In this document: in pieces, positions 1 to 11,941 of the stretch | Numbering within the stretch: position 1 is the stretch's first letter | Layout of the letters: every line of letters begins with the position of its first letter | Source: Methylobacterium amylolyticum | GTDB lineage: Bacteria; Pseudomonadota; Alphaproteobacteria; Rhizobiales; Beijerinckiaceae | Direction of reading: 5' to 3' | Assembly: GCF_030700245.1 (NCBI RefSeq) | Contig: NZ_JAUYZI010000012.1 | Location: 62,001 to 126,000, forward strand | Length of the DNA: 64,000 nucleotides | The notes under the pieces: model-generated | The model's input: only the letters and a program-made list of their open reading frames with translations | Databases searched by the model: none | Told to the model about the DNA's origin: nothing | Program-made: the position numbers and the translations under genes

Positions 1-2307
1 GAAGCGGTCGAAGACGAGGGCGCGGATCTCGGGCGGCATGCCGCGGCCGTGGTCGCGCACGCTGAGCACGAGGTCCTGGGCCTCGCGCCGGGCGCGGATC
101 TCGACGCGCTGGCCGGGATCCGAGAAGCCCACCGCGTTCGAGAGCAGGTTGAACAGGATCTGGCGGACGCGCTTGCCGTCGGCGAGCACGCTGCCGATGT
201 CTTCCGGGACGTCGACCGCCAGGGTGATGCGCGACTCCGCCAGCCGGTCCTCGACGCCGCGCAGGGCCGCCTCGACGGTCGCCTGGACGTCGACCGTCTC
301 CCGCTCCAGCTCCAGCGACCCGGCATCGATCGAGGCGAGGTCGAGGATGTCGTTGATGATGACGAGCAGCGCCGCCGACGAGCGCATGATGTGGTCGGAA
401 TACTCGCGCTGGCGGTCGTTGAGGGCGCCCACGGTCTCGTCGCCGAGGAGCTGCGTGAAGCCGATGATGTTGGTGAGCGGCGAGCGCAGCTCGTAGGAGA
501 CGTGGTGCACGAAGGTGTCGCGCAGTTGCGCCGCCTTCTCCAGCGCCTCGTTCTTCTCGGTCAGCGCCCGCTCGACGTTGACGCTCGCGGTCACGTCGAT
601 GAGCGTCAGCAGGGTCGCCCCTTCCGGCAGGGGCTGGGCCGCGCAGTCGAGCACGGTGCCGTCGAGCACCTCGAGCCGGCAGGCCAGCCCGGCCCGCGAT
701 TCGAGGCCGACCACGGCGTCGCGGATGTCGAGCCAGGGCTCCTCGGCCGGGGCCAGCGCCCGGCAGCGGGCGATCACCGCGTCGACGTGGGCGCGCTCGT
801 CGATCATCCCGGGTTCGAGCCGCCACACGGTCGAGAAGGCCCGGTTGGCGAGTTGCAGGCGGCCGTCGGCGCCGAACACCGCCACCGGCTCGGCCAGGGT
901 GTCGAGGGTCTCGGCCTGGAGCCGCCGCAGGGCGTTGTAGCGCGACTCGGCGTTGACCCGGTCGGACACGTCGTCGAACAGGTAGGTCAGGCCGCCCTGC
1001 GGGTTCGGGTCGGCGACGACGCGCAGGGTCCGGCCGTCGGGGAGATACCACCAGCTCTGGTTGGCCTCGGCGGCGCGGTAGGCCGCGAGCACCCCCTGCT
1101 TCCAGCCGCGGAAATCGGCGTGCTCCTCCAGCTTCCGCTGGGCGCGCAGGTGGTCGAGGATCTCGCCGTCGGCGGGCCGGCCGTCGAGGAAGGCGGGGTC
1201 GAGGTCCCAGAGCTGGCGATAGGCGGCGTTGTGGAAGATCAGGCGCTGCGACACGTCGAACATCGCCACCGCCGTCGGAAGCTGGTCGAGGGTGCGGACG
1301 TTGGCGTTCATCTGGCGCTGGAGGTCGGCGCGCACGCTCTCCAGCTCGGACACGTCGACCGCGACGCCGACGCGGCCGCTGTCGAGGCCGGATTCGAACA
1401 CGTCGAGCATGCGGCGGCTGCCGGCGACCACCGCCGAGACTCGCGGCACCGCGCGCGGCGCCGCGCCGGGCCGGACCGCGTCGTCGCGGGCGATCGTCTC
1501 GCGGGCCCCGCGGTCGAACAGCTCGACACAGCCGTCGAGGGCGGCCTCGCGGCTCTCCGCCTCGACGGCGGCGACGTAGGCGGCGTTGACCCAGGCGAGC
1601 CCGCCCTCGCGGTTGCGCCGCCAGACCGGCTGCGGGATCGCGTCGAGCAGGCCGGCGAGGGCGGAGAGCCCCCGGCGCGCCTCGTCGAGGCCCGCGCGCA
1701 GCTCGGCGATCTCGCGCCGCTCCCGGCTCGTCTCGCGCAGGCGCAGGAGCGCGCGCCCGGCCACGGCCCGGCCCTGGGCCTCGATGCTGCGGCCGCGCTG
1801 GGTGCGCAAACTCAGGGAGAAGGCCGTCCCCCGCGCCCGCAGAGCCTCCAGGGCGGCCTCGACCGCGGCGGCGTCGGGCGCGACCAGCCACGTCCCGAAA
1901 GCGAGGACGCGCCGGGCCGAGCCCGAGACCGGCCGCTCGCCGTGGAAGGCGAGGCCGACATCGCCCTCGATCTCCGGCTCGCTGCGCCGGTCCCAGGTGA
2001 TGACGATCTGCCGCTCGGCGTTGAGCAGCATCTCGGCGCGGTCGTGCGCGCCGCGCAGCACGTCGAGGGCCGCGGCGAGTTCGCGCTCGCGGCGCGTCCA
2101 GCGGTTCCGCTCGTACAGGTAGAGCAGCGAGAGGATCACCGCGAAGACGACGAGGCCGCCGAAGATCGCGAGCCCGGCGATGCTGTGGATCTCCCGATGC
2201 GCCTGGACCGTGGCGCCCGCCGGCAGCTCCGCCAGCGCCGCGCTCGCCGCGGTCAAGGTGACGGCGCCGACGATGATCCGCACGCGCGCCGCACGTCCGA
2301 CCGCCAT
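1..2307 (-). CDS. divL: DivL-type sensor kinase homologue (Tyr in place of H-box His), partial
   Basis: The gene runs off the left edge; 769 codons are visible from an ATG at 2307, preceded by AGAGGGG. Two hydrophobic helices lie near residues 8-25 and 45-63. Loosely PAS-like segments follow at about 215-300, 335-450 and 470-580, then a DHp helix and the start of an HATPase domain (N box NLLSNAVGFS near 719, G1 motif DHGRGMP near 752). The H-box reads VSYELRSPLTNIIG: the phosphoacceptor His is Tyr605. This substitution is the hallmark of Caulobacter DivL, which acts as a sensor of DivK that modulates CckA rather than as an ordinary His kinase. The neighbouring ahcY fits the divL locus I recall in other Rhizobiales. 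Role in polarity and cell-cycle control is inferred from family; the rest of the ATPase domain is outside the window. Confidence 0.82.
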   Translation of the reverse strand, partial: MAVGRAARVRIIVGAVTLTAASAALAELPAGATVQAHREIHSIAGLAIFGGLVVFAVILSLLYLYERNRWTRRERELAAALDVLRGAHDRAEMLLNAERQIVITWDRRSEPEIEGDVGLAFHGERPVSGSARRVLAFGTWLVAPDAAAVEAALEALRARGTAFSLSLRTQRGRSIEAQGRAVAGRALLRLRETSRERREIAELRAGLDEARRGLSALAGLLDAIPQPVWRRNREGGLAWVNAAYVAAVEAESREAALDGCVELFDRGARETIARDDAVRPGAAPRAVPRVSAVVAGSRRMLDVFESGLDSGRVGVAVDVSELESVRADLQRQMNANVRTLDQLPTAVAMFDVSQRLIFHNAAYRQLWDLDPAFLDGRPADGEILDHLRAQRKLEEHADFRGWKQGVLAAYRAAEANQSWWYLPDGRTLRVVADPNPQGGLTYLFDDVSDRVNAESRYNALRRLQAETLDTLAEPVAVFGADGRLQLANRAFSTVWRLEPGMIDERAHVDAVIARCRALAPAEEPWLDIRDAVVGLESRAGLACRLEVLDGTVLDCAAQPLPEGATLLTLIDVTASVNVERALTEKNEALEKAAQLRDTFVHHVSYELRSPLTNIIGFTQLLGDETVGALNDRQREYSDHIMRSSAALLVIINDILDLASIDAGSLELERETVDVQATVEAALRGVEDRLAESRITLAVDVPEDIGSVLADGKRVRQILFNLLSNAVGFSDPGQRVEIRARREAQDLVLSVRDHGRGMPPEIRALVFDRF

Positions 2308-2608
2308 GTTGCCCCTCTGGTTCCCGCGCCGGCCCGTGCGGCGCGCGCGCAAGCGCGGCGCGATCCGCACCGTCCCCGCAGCCGCCCCCTGCGGGCCTTC
2401 CGCGGACCCGACCTTTCGATGAGTCGAGACCACTCTACCGTGGCGCGAATCCGCACCGGAAGAGGAACGAACCGTGGCCGGATGCGGCCGGCGTTGAAGA
2501 CCGGTTAACGACACACAGAAGACACAGTCGGGACCGGCGATCGGGCCTTGACACGCGAAGGGGCCCGGCGCAGCGCGCCGGGCCCCTCGATCCGTCCGTG
2601 CGGACCGC
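2308..2608. other. Intergenic region between ahcY 3' end and divL-like 5' end
   Basis: About 300 bp with no convincing gene. It must contain the promoter of the divL-like gene on the right-to-left strand and the end of the ahcY transcript. The only distinct element is the strong GC hairpin at 2560-2586. No -35/-10 pair stands out by eye. Confidence 0.5.
2560..2586 (-). terminator. Terminator-like hairpin downstream of ahcY
   Basis: A perfect 12-bp inverted repeat (GGGGCCCGGCGC and its complement) with a 3-nt loop lies 22 nt beyond the ahcY stop. In the ahcY direction it is followed by TTCGCGTGT, a weak T tract, so it may be only partly Rho-independent. Confidence 0.6.
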
Positions 2609-4009
2609 TCAGTAGCGGTAGTGCTCGGGCTTGAACGGGCCGCTCTCCGGCACGCCGATATAGGAGGCCTGATCGGGCCGCAGCTTCGACAGCTTCGCGC
2701 CGATCTTCTCCAGGTGCAGGGCGGCGACCTTCTCGTCGAGCGTCTTGGGCAGGGTGTAGACCTGACGCTCGTACTTGCCCGGGTTGGTCCAGAGCTCGAT
2801 CTGCGCGAGCGTCTGGTTGGTGAACGAGGCCGACATCACGAAGGACGGGTGGCCCGTCGCGTTGCCGAGGTTCACCAGCCGGCCCTCCGACAGGAGGATG
2901 ATGCGGTGGCCGTCGGCGAACTCGATCTCATCGACCTGCGGCTTGATGTTGGTCCACTTGAGGTTCTTCAGGCCGGCGACCTGGATCTCGTTGTCGAAGT
3001 GGCCGATGTTGCAGACGATCGCCCGGTCCTTCATCGCCCGCATGTGGTCGATGGTGATGATGTCCTTGTTGCCGGTGGCGGTCACGAAGATGTCGGCGCG
3101 GGGCGCCGCGTCCTCCATGGTGACGACCTCGTAGCCCTCCATCGCGGCCTGGAGCGCGCAGATCGGATCGATCTCGGAGACGATCACCCGGCAGCCGGCG
3201 TTGCGCAGCGAGGCGGCCGAGCCCTTGCCGACGTCGCCGAAGCCCGCGACCATCGCGACCTTGCCGGCCATCATCACGTCGGTACCGCGGCGGATGCCGT
3301 CGACCAGCGACTCCTTGCAGCCGTAGAGGTTGTCGAACTTCGACTTCGTCACCGAGTCGTTGACGTTGATCGCCGGGAAGAGCAGCTTGCCCTCCTTGGC
3401 GAGCACGTAGAGGCGGTGCACGCCGGTGGTGGTTTCCTCGGAGACGCCCTTGATCGCCTCCGCGAGGCTGGCGAACCAGCCCTTCGGCTTCTCGGCGAGC
3501 TTCTTCTTCAGGAGCGCGAAGAAGATCTCCTCCTCCTCGGAGCCCGGCTTGTCGAGGAAGGCGGTGTCGCCGTTCTCGGCACGCAGGCCGAGATGCACGA
3601 ACATCGTCGCGTCGCCGCCGTCGTCGAGGATCATGTTCGGCATGCCGCCGTCGTGCCAGTCGAACAGGCGCGAGGTGTAGTCCCAGTAATCCTCCAGCGT
3701 CTCGCCCTTCACGGCGAAGACCGGGATGCCCGCGGCGGCGATGGCGGCGGCGGCGTGGTCCTGGGTCGAGTAGATGTTGCAGGACACCCAACGGATGTCG
3801 GCGCCGAGCGCCTTCAGCGTCTCGATCAACACCGCGGTCTGGATGGTCATGTGCAGCGAGCCGGCGATCTTGGCGCCCTTGAGCGGCTGGCTCGAACCGT
3901 ACTCCTCGCGGACCGCCATCAGCCCCGGCATCTCGCTCTCGGCGATCGAGATCTCCTTGCGGCCGTAATCGGCCAGCGCGATGTCCCTGACGACGTAATC
4001 CTTGGCCAT
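2609..4009 (-). CDS. ahcY: S-adenosyl-L-homocysteine hydrolase
   Basis: Cytosolic NAD-dependent enzyme that reversibly splits S-adenosylhomocysteine into adenosine and homocysteine, clearing the inhibitor left by methyltransferases. The 466-residue product starts [20 protein letters not shown] and ends in the canonical ...FKPEHYRY. It carries the NAD-binding [10 protein letters not shown] loop, the DNIYGCKES-type segment (here NLYGCKES) and the HGGMPN-type substrate region (DGGMPNM). The extra upstream residues of the open frame are not family-like, so ATG at 4009 is chosen. The long insertion relative to eukaryotic enzymes is typical of bacterial AhcY. A palindromic operator candidate lies 76 nt upstream (4085-4102). 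A hairpin follows the stop. The divL-like gene lies downstream on the same strand. Confidence 0.97.
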   Translation of the reverse strand: MAKDYVVRDIALADYGRKEISIAESEMPGLMAVREEYGSSQPLKGAKIAGSLHMTIQTAVLIETLKALGADIRWVSCNIYSTQDHAAAAIAAAGIPVFAVKGETLEDYWDYTSRLFDWHDGGMPNMILDDGGDATMFVHLGLRAENGDTAFLDKPGSEEEEIFFALLKKKLAEKPKGWFASLAEAIKGVSEETTTGVHRLYVLAKEGKLLFPAINVNDSVTKSKFDNLYGCKESLVDGIRRGTDVMMAGKVAMVAGFGDVGKGSAASLRNAGCRVIVSEIDPICALQAAMEGYEVVTMEDAAPRADIFVTATGNKDIITIDHMRAMKDRAIVCNIGHFDNEIQVAGLKNLKWTNIKPQVDEIEFADGHRIILLSEGRLVNLGNATGHPSFVMSASFTNQTLAQIELWTNPGKYERQVYTLPKTLDEKVAALHLEKIGAKLSKLRPDQASYIGVPESGPFKPEHYRY

Positions 4010-4084
4010 GTCCTGGCGGCTCCGTGTGTGCGTTGCGGCTCGGGGCGAGGCCCTACCACTCCGCGGGCTACGAAGCAATCAAGA

Positions 4085-4102
4085 CATAAAGATGTCTTTA
4101 TG
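4085..4102 (-). promoter_or_regulatory. Inverted-repeat operator candidate upstream of ahcY
   Basis: The sequence CATAAAGA-TG-TCTTTATG is a perfect 8-bp inverted repeat. A second inverted repeat, AAGACAT-AAAG-ATGTCTT (4081-4098), overlaps it. The A+T-rich block stands out in this GC-rich DNA and sits 76 nt before the ahcY start. It resembles ArsR-family (SahR-type) operators known to control SAH/methionine-cycle genes. That assignment is inference; no sahR-like gene is in the window. Confidence 0.6.
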
Positions 4103-4148
4103 CGTATCGCCGGCCCGCCGCCCGGATGCGCGGCGGGCCGGCGAGCGG

Positions 4149-4571
4149 TCAGGCGCGGCCGCTCGGGCGCATCAGCCAGCCCAGCCCGAAGGCGACGGCG
4201 GCGACGAGGGCCACGGTGGCGGCGCGGTTCTCGTCGGCGCGGCGAGCGAGCGCGCGCCCGTGGTGCTCGGCCCGGCCGCGGTAGTGACGCCCGCGCTCGA
4301 CCGCCTCGTCCGCCAGGGCGTGGCCCCGGGCCTCGGCCTCGTCGATGAAGGCGCGGCCGCGGGACCGGCCCTCGGCCACGAGGTGCTCGCCGTCGCGGCG
4401 CAGGTCGTGGACCGTGTCGCGCGCCCGGCCATAGGCATACTGGGCGGCCCCGGCGGCCTGATCGAAGGCGCCCTCGGCCTGCTGGCGCGGGCGGCCGCGA
4501 AGCGCGCCGGTCGCGGTCTTCACCCGACCGCGCAGGTGGCGGATCCCGCCCTCGATGTGATCGCTGTTCAT
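4149..4571 (-). CDS. CsbD-like stress protein with C-terminal membrane anchor
   Basis: 140-residue protein starting MNSDHIEGGIRHLRGRVKTA, the CsbD-type pattern of short amphipathic segments (G-RVKxAxGALxGRxxxQAEG). Residues about 35-110 are a highly charged, helix-prone stretch rich in Arg, Glu and Ala. The C-terminus has one hydrophobic helix (ATVALVAAVAFGLGWLM) near 116-133, like the tails of YqjD/ElaB-type anchored proteins. A strong GAGGAGT ribosome site precedes the chosen ATG. An excellent EcfG-type promoter lies about 130 nt upstream (4699-4723), so general-stress induction is likely. Molecular function of this family is unknown. Confidence 0.8.
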   Translation of the reverse strand: MNSDHIEGGIRHLRGRVKTATGALRGRPRQQAEGAFDQAAGAAQYAYGRARDTVHDLRRDGEHLVAEGRSRGRAFIDEAEARGHALADEAVERGRHYRGRAEHHGRALARRADENRAATVALVAAVAFGLGWLMRPSGRA

Positions 4572-4881
4572 CGCAACACTCCTCTGGTTCTGCCCCTCGC
4601 GACGGCGCACGACCGCGGGCGCGGTGCTGCTGCCGGGATGTGGAGGTGGCTCGCCGCGGGCCTCAAGCGCTGCCGCGGCCGGCTTTCGCTGGGGACCGAA
4701 CGGCCACGTGCGGCACAGGTTCCCCGCACGCGGGTGCTCAAATCTTCGTGTGATACCCGGGGGTTGTATGATCCGGCGCCGCCGCGACGGCTCGGATCCG
4801 CGGACGGTCAGTGGCCGGTCAGGATCTGCGCTGACCCCGATGGCGGGGCGGCCGCGCCCGCACGGCCGAGTCCGAAGAAAA
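4572..4881. other. Intergenic region carrying the CsbD-like gene's promoter
   Basis: 310 bp between two right-to-left genes. It holds the EcfG-type promoter at 4699-4723 and, implied by it, a leader of about 120 nt before 4571. Nothing else recognisable is seen. Confidence 0.6.
4699..4723 (-). promoter_or_regulatory. EcfG (general stress sigma) promoter
   Basis: On the reverse strand the sequence reads GGAAC, 16 nt, CGTT, an exact match to the alphaproteobacterial EcfG consensus GGAAC-N16/17-CGTT. It points at the CsbD-like gene at 4571 with no gene in between. In Methylobacterium this regulon is governed by PhyR-NepR-EcfG (established knowledge); control of this gene is inferred from the motif. 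Confidence 0.75.
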
Positions 4882-6837
4882 TCAGATCTCGATCTCGGTG
4901 CCGACCTCGATCACCTGCCGGGTCGGCACGCCGAAGAAGGCGCCGGTGCGCTCGGCGTTGCGCTGGAGGAACGCGAACAGGCTCTCGCGCCAGACCGCCA
5001 TGCCGCGGTCGTCGCTCTTCGGGATGACGGTCTCGTGGCCGACGAACACGGTCATGTCGTCGACGAGGTGGGCCGGCAGGTGGCGGGACTCGGCGGCGCA
5101 GGCGAGGCCTTCGAGGATCGAGGCGTCCTCCATGAAGCCGTAGCGCAGGGTGACCCGGTAGAAGTCGGGGGCGAGGAGGGTGACGTGGGCGCGCTGGCTG
5201 CGCGGCACGGTCGGCGTCTCCTCGTAGAGGGCGGTGATGATCAGCACGCGCTGGTGCAGCGCGTGGCTGCGCTCGACGAAGCGGGAGAGGTGGAGCGGGA
5301 TCCCGTGCTCGGCCGAGGACAGGAACGCCGCGGTCCCCGGCAGGCGGATCAGAGCGCGGTGCTGGAGCCCGGCGAGGAAGGCGTCCTCCGGCAGGCGGAG
5401 CCCGATCCGCGCCTCCTCGACCAGTTGGTTGCCCTTCTGCCACGTGAGCATCATCATCGCGACGAAGCCCGCCAGCACGAGCGGAAACCAGCCGCCCTCG
5501 ATGATCTTCACGCTGTTGGCCCCGAGGAACACGAGGTCGATGGCGAGGAAGAAGCCGTTGACCGCGAACACCGCGATCGGGCTGTAGCCCCAGCGCAGGG
5601 CGATGAGGGCGGCGAGCAGGGTGGTGATCGCCATCAGCATCGAGACCGCGATGCCGTAGGCGCCGGCCAGGGCATCGGACGACCCGAAGATCAGGACGGC
5701 CGACAGGGTCGCGATCGCCAGGAGCCAGTTCACCGCGGGGACGTAGATCTGGCCGCGCTCGTCGCTCGCGGTCTGGACGATGCGCATGGTCGGCAGGAAG
5801 CCGAGCTGGATCGCCTGCTGGGTCAGCGAGTAGACGCCGGAAATGATCGCCTGCGAGGCGATGATCGTCGCCATCGTGGCGAGGCCGATCAGCGGGTAGT
5901 GCGCCCAGTCCGGGGCGAGTCGGTAGAACGGGTTCTCGATCGCGTCGGGCTCGGCGAGCAGCAGGGCGCCCTGGCCGAAATAGTTGATCACCAGCGCCGG
6001 CAGGACGAGGACGAACCACGCCACCCGGATCGGCTTGGCGCCGAAATGGCCGAGGTCGGCGTACATGGCCTCGCCGCCGGTGACCGCGAGGAAGGCCGCG
6101 CCCAGCATCATGAAGCTGACGTGCCACCCCGCGTGCAGCAGGAAGTCCACCGCGCGCAGCGGGTTGAGCGCCTGCAGGATCTCGGGATGGTGGACGATGC
6201 CGCCGATGCCGAGCAGCGCCAGCACCATGAACCACACCAGCATCACCGGCCCGAACACCCGGCCGATCGCGGCCACGCCCTTGCTCTGCACCGCGAACAG
6301 GCCGACGAGGATGACGATGGTGATCGGCACGACGTAGGCGCCGAGGGCGGGCGCGTCGACCTTCAGTCCCTCGATCGCCGACAGGACCGAGATCGCCGGG
6401 GTGATCGCGCCGTCGCCGTAGAGCAGGGCCGCGCCGACGAGGCCGACCACGAGGAGCAGGCCCTGCCACGTCCTCGGCCGGGCGTGGCGGGCGCCGAGCA
6501 GCGCCAGCATCGCGACGATGCCGCCCTCGCCGCGGTTGTCGGCGCGCAGGATCAGGATCGCGTACTTCAGCGAGACGATGAGGATCAGCGCCCAGAAGAT
6601 CAGCGAGACCGAGCCCATCACGGCGATCGGCGCGGCCTGGTGGGCGCCGTCGCTCGCGGCGCGCACCGCCTCCTTGTAGGCGTAGAGCGGGCTGGTGCCG
6701 ATGTCGCCGTAGACGACGCCCAGCGCGCCGAGGAGGAGCGCCGGCCGCAGCCGGCCGCGCGCGTGTCCGCCGTCGGCGGGATGCGCCGCATCGCCGGCGG
6801 GCTCGGCCTCTTCGGCCGGGGCGAGGGTCTGGCTCAA
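4882..6837 (-). CDS. kup: KUP-family potassium uptake transporter
   Basis: Inner-membrane K+ (probably K+/H+) symporter of about 651 residues. The family signature LGVVYGDIGTSPLYAYKEAV comes shortly after the N-terminus, followed by about 12 membrane helices (to about residue 455), with GDGAITPAISVLSA and GGEAMYADLGHFG motifs characteristic of KUP/HAK proteins. A cytosolic C-terminal domain ends in RQVIEVGTEIEI. No ATG is available near the 5' end. The TTG at 6837 has GGGAG seven bases upstream and gives an N-terminus SQTLAPAEE; a TTG at 6885 lacks a ribosome site and is less likely. It is a single-gene unit; no regulatory site was recognised. Confidence 0.95.
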   Translation of the reverse strand: MSQTLAPAEEAEPAGDAAHPADGGHARGRLRPALLLGALGVVYGDIGTSPLYAYKEAVRAASDGAHQAAPIAVMGSVSLIFWALILIVSLKYAILILRADNRGEGGIVAMLALLGARHARPRTWQGLLLVVGLVGAALLYGDGAITPAISVLSAIEGLKVDAPALGAYVVPITIVILVGLFAVQSKGVAAIGRVFGPVMLVWFMVLALLGIGGIVHHPEILQALNPLRAVDFLLHAGWHVSFMMLGAAFLAVTGGEAMYADLGHFGAKPIRVAWFVLVLPALVINYFGQGALLLAEPDAIENPFYRLAPDWAHYPLIGLATMATIIASQAIISGVYSLTQQAIQLGFLPTMRIVQTASDERGQIYVPAVNWLLAIATLSAVLIFGSSDALAGAYGIAVSMLMAITTLLAALIALRWGYSPIAVFAVNGFFLAIDLVFLGANSVKIIEGGWFPLVLAGFVAMMMLTWQKGNQLVEEARIGLRLPEDAFLAGLQHRALIRLPGTAAFLSSAEHGIPLHLSRFVERSHALHQRVLIITALYEETPTVPRSQRAHVTLLAPDFYRVTLRYGFMEDASILEGLACAAESRHLPAHLVDDMTVFVGHETVIPKSDDRGMAVWRESLFAFLQRNAERTGAFFGVPTRQVIEVGTEIEI

Positions 6838-6964
6838 CGGAGGGCTCCCGCACCGGCGCCCGCGCTCTGGCGCCGCGCGCGGCAAGCTAACAGGCGCGGG
6901 CGTTCCGTCCAGGGCGGGCGCGGGCGGCTCGGTACAGAACCCGCGGCGCTGTCGCGCTGCGGCC

Positions 6965-7629
6965 TCAGATCAGGTCGGCGAGCCCGTCCGGACAGGGCGC
7001 GTCCCGGCGCAGGCAGAAGACGGGCGCACCCGCGTGCCGCCCGATCGCCGCGGCGACGGTCTCCGGCGGCGTCGGCGCGTCCGCGCTCTCGCTGACGGCG
7101 ACCGCCAGCACCGGCACGCCGTGGCCGCGGAGGGTTTCGCGGGCAGTGAGCGCGTGGCTGATCGCGCCGAGATAGCTTCCGGAGACGAGGAGCGCCGGCA
7201 CCCCGAGCGCCTTCAGCCAGTCGAGGCCGGTCGCCTCCACCGTGACCGGGCTCATCAGCCCGCCGACCCCCTCGATGAGCAGCGGCCCCTCCGCCTCGGC
7301 GATCCGCGCCCGGCACCACGCCACGAGATCGGCCAGCGCCACGGCCCGCCCCTCCAGCGCGGCGGCCTGATCCGGGGCCAGCGGGGCGGCGAAGCGCCAG
7401 GGCGAGCAGGCCTCGACCGCCGCGGCGTCCGGCGCGAGCCCCTGCGCCGCCAGGAGCCGGGCGGTGTCGCTCCCGGCGAAAGCCGGGTCGTCGAGCGGGG
7501 GCACGCCGCTCGCCAGGGGCTTCAGGGTCCTGACCGGGCCGCGCGCGCGCAGGCGGCGGGTCAGGGCCGCGGTGACGTAGGTCTTGCCGATCTCCGTGCC
7601 GGCCCCGGCGACGAAGACCGCCCGGGGGC

Positions 7630-7633
<4 letters not shown>
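6965..7633 (-). CDS. bioD: Dethiobiotin synthetase, translationally coupled to secA
   Basis: ATP-dependent carboxylation and ring closure of 7,8-diaminopelargonate to dethiobiotin, the penultimate step of biotin synthesis. The 222-residue protein begins [20 protein letters not shown] with the P-loop GxGTEIGKT, then has LKPLASG and the [10 protein letters not shown] motif, all classic BioD features. The GTG start at 7633 overlaps the secA stop in a GTGA, so translation is probably coupled to secA. No other bio gene is nearby, which is unusual because bioD often sits with bioB, bioF and bioA. The assignment is firm; the reason for pairing with secA is unclear. Confidence 0.93.
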
Positions 7634-10515
<2,882 letters not shown>

Positions 10516-10864
10516 CGTGAACCTGCGGACGCGCGAGCCCGGCGACGGAGAGCGCGTCGCGGGCCGGCCTGGGCGGAGTTGGCCGGGCTTATAGAGGTAA
10601 ACATCGCCCCGCGCACCTGAAAGAGGCGGTGCCCACAGGGGCGGCACGAAGGCCCGTTCGGAACCCGGAATCCCATCGCGCGGGCCTGTCCGTCTGCCTC
10701 GCCGGATGAACCCGTGCGCGCTGAAACGCAGGTCCGGCCGCGCTTGCCTTTGCCCGAGCCCCGGTCCACTTGTGTCGCGCACTTCCGCGGCCGCAGCCGC
10801 ACGCGCGCCGCCGCCCGCGCCCGCCCGGGCGAGGCGGCCGGCTCCGACGCCGAGGACCGTACCC
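10516..10864. other. Divergent intergenic region, secA / prolyl isomerase
   Basis: About 350 bp between the starts of secA (leftward) and the prolyl isomerase gene (rightward), so both promoters should lie here. A TATAAG-like hexamer in the secA direction sits near 10590. The right half is very GC-rich and alanine-codon-like, but no ribosome site or conserved protein was found. No riboswitch-like structure was recognised. Confidence 0.4.
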
Positions 10865-11764
10865 ATGTCGAGCCTGTCCCATCTCCGGCGCTCGGGCGCC
10901 CTGCTCACGCTCGCCCTCGCCTGCGCCGCGCCGCTCCCCGTCCGGGCGCAGGCCCCGGCCGCTCCGACGCCGACGGCGAGCGCGACGCCGGCACCGGGCA
11001 CGGTGGTGGCCAAGGTGAACGGCCAGCCGATCACGCAGGGCGACATCGCGGTTGCGGCCGACGATCCGGCCCTGTCGCTGCCGGGCGTGGACGAGGCGCA
11101 GAAGAAGGGTCTGCTCGTCGATTACATGGTCGACCTCAAGGTCGGCGCGCAGGCGGCCGAGGCCGCCAAGGTGGGCGACAGCGCCGACTTCAAGCGCAAG
11201 CTCGCCTATTTCCGCGACAAGCTGCTGCTCGACGACTACTTGGAGCAGGAGGCCAAGAAGGCGGTCACGCCCGAGGCCGAGCACGCGATCTACGACCAGA
11301 CCGTCAAGCTGATGAAGCCCGAGGAGGAGGTGCACGCCCGCCACATCCTCGTCGACAACGAGGCCGACGCGAAGAAGATCGCCGCGCGGATCAAGGCGGG
11401 CGAGGACTTCGCCAAGGTCGCGGCCGAGACCTCGAAGGACCCGGGCTCGAAGACCGAGGGCGGCGACCTCGGCTGGTTCACCAAGGAGCGCATGGTGCCG
11501 GACTTCGCGACCGCCGCCTTCGCCTTGAAGCCCGGTCAGGTCTCGGACCCGGTCAAGACCCAGTTCGGCTGGCACGTCATCAAGGTCGAGGAGAAGCGGA
11601 CCAAGCCGCAGCCGACCTTCGAGGAGCTGAAGGAGCAGATCGACCAGCACCTGATCCGCAAGGCGCAGCAGGACCTGATCCTGAAGCTGCGCTCCGAGGC
11701 CAAGATCGAGCGCACCGACGCGGCGCCGGGCAAGCCCGAGGCGCCGCCGGCGAAGAAGCCCTGA
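10865..11764 (+). CDS. Periplasmic parvulin-type peptidyl-prolyl isomerase
   Basis: Foldase catalysing cis-trans isomerisation of Xaa-Pro bonds in exported proteins. The 299-residue precursor has a Sec signal peptide (residues 1-29, cleaved near PVRAQA). A SurA/PrsA-like helical N-domain follows with the entry motif [14 protein letters not shown] at about 40-53. The parvulin core at about 155-245 contains [28 protein letters not shown] and [13 protein letters not shown] lysine/proline-rich tail closes the protein. The ATG at 10865 follows GAGG and immediately precedes the signal peptide. It is divergent from secA, consistent with a link to secretion, but that is only context. PrsA and SurA subfamilies cannot be separated by eye. 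Confidence 0.93.
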   Translation: MSSLSHLRRSGALLTLALACAAPLPVRAQAPAAPTPTASATPAPGTVVAKVNGQPITQGDIAVAADDPALSLPGVDEAQKKGLLVDYMVDLKVGAQAAEAAKVGDSADFKRKLAYFRDKLLLDDYLEQEAKKAVTPEAEHAIYDQTVKLMKPEEEVHARHILVDNEADAKKIAARIKAGEDFAKVAAETSKDPGSKTEGGDLGWFTKERMVPDFATAAFALKPGQVSDPVKTQFGWHVIKVEEKRTKPQPTFEELKEQIDQHLIRKAQQDLILKLRSEAKIERTDAAPGKPEAPPAKKP

Positions 11765-11782
11765 ACCGGTCGCCCGGCCGGC

Positions 11783-11941
11783 TCAGTAGGGCCGGTCGGG
11801 CACGAGGTAGGACGAGCGGGCGGTGGCGGGCTGCGGCGTGACGCCGAGCGCCTCCAACTCGTTGACGCGGCGCGTCTCGGACAGACTGCTCATGATCGCC
11901 ACGAGAATCCACGGGCACGCGATCCCGATGAAGAACGCCAT
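11783..11941 (-). CDS. Small membrane protein, 52 residues
   Basis: A short gene beginning MAFFIGIACPWILVAIMSSL. The first 19 residues form a hydrophobic helix and the remainder is a polar tail ending LVPDRPY. It has a good ribosome site (AGGGAGAG seven bases before ATG). It sits between the 3' end of the isomerase gene and hemH, on the hemH strand, about 165 nt downstream of the hemH stop, and could be cotranscribed with hemH. I do not recognise the family. Codon use matches its neighbours. Confidence 0.6.
   Translation of the reverse strand: MAFFIGIACPWILVAIMSSLSETRRVNELEALGVTPQPATARSSYLVPDRPY

Noticed and set aside
2621..4348. 575-codon open frame opposite ahcY
   Set aside because: Shadow of ahcY in very GC-rich DNA; the protein has no family features and low-complexity composition.
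4624..7095. 823-codon open frame opposite kup
   Set aside because: Antisense shadow of kup; rich in Arg, Gly and Asp, no start signal.
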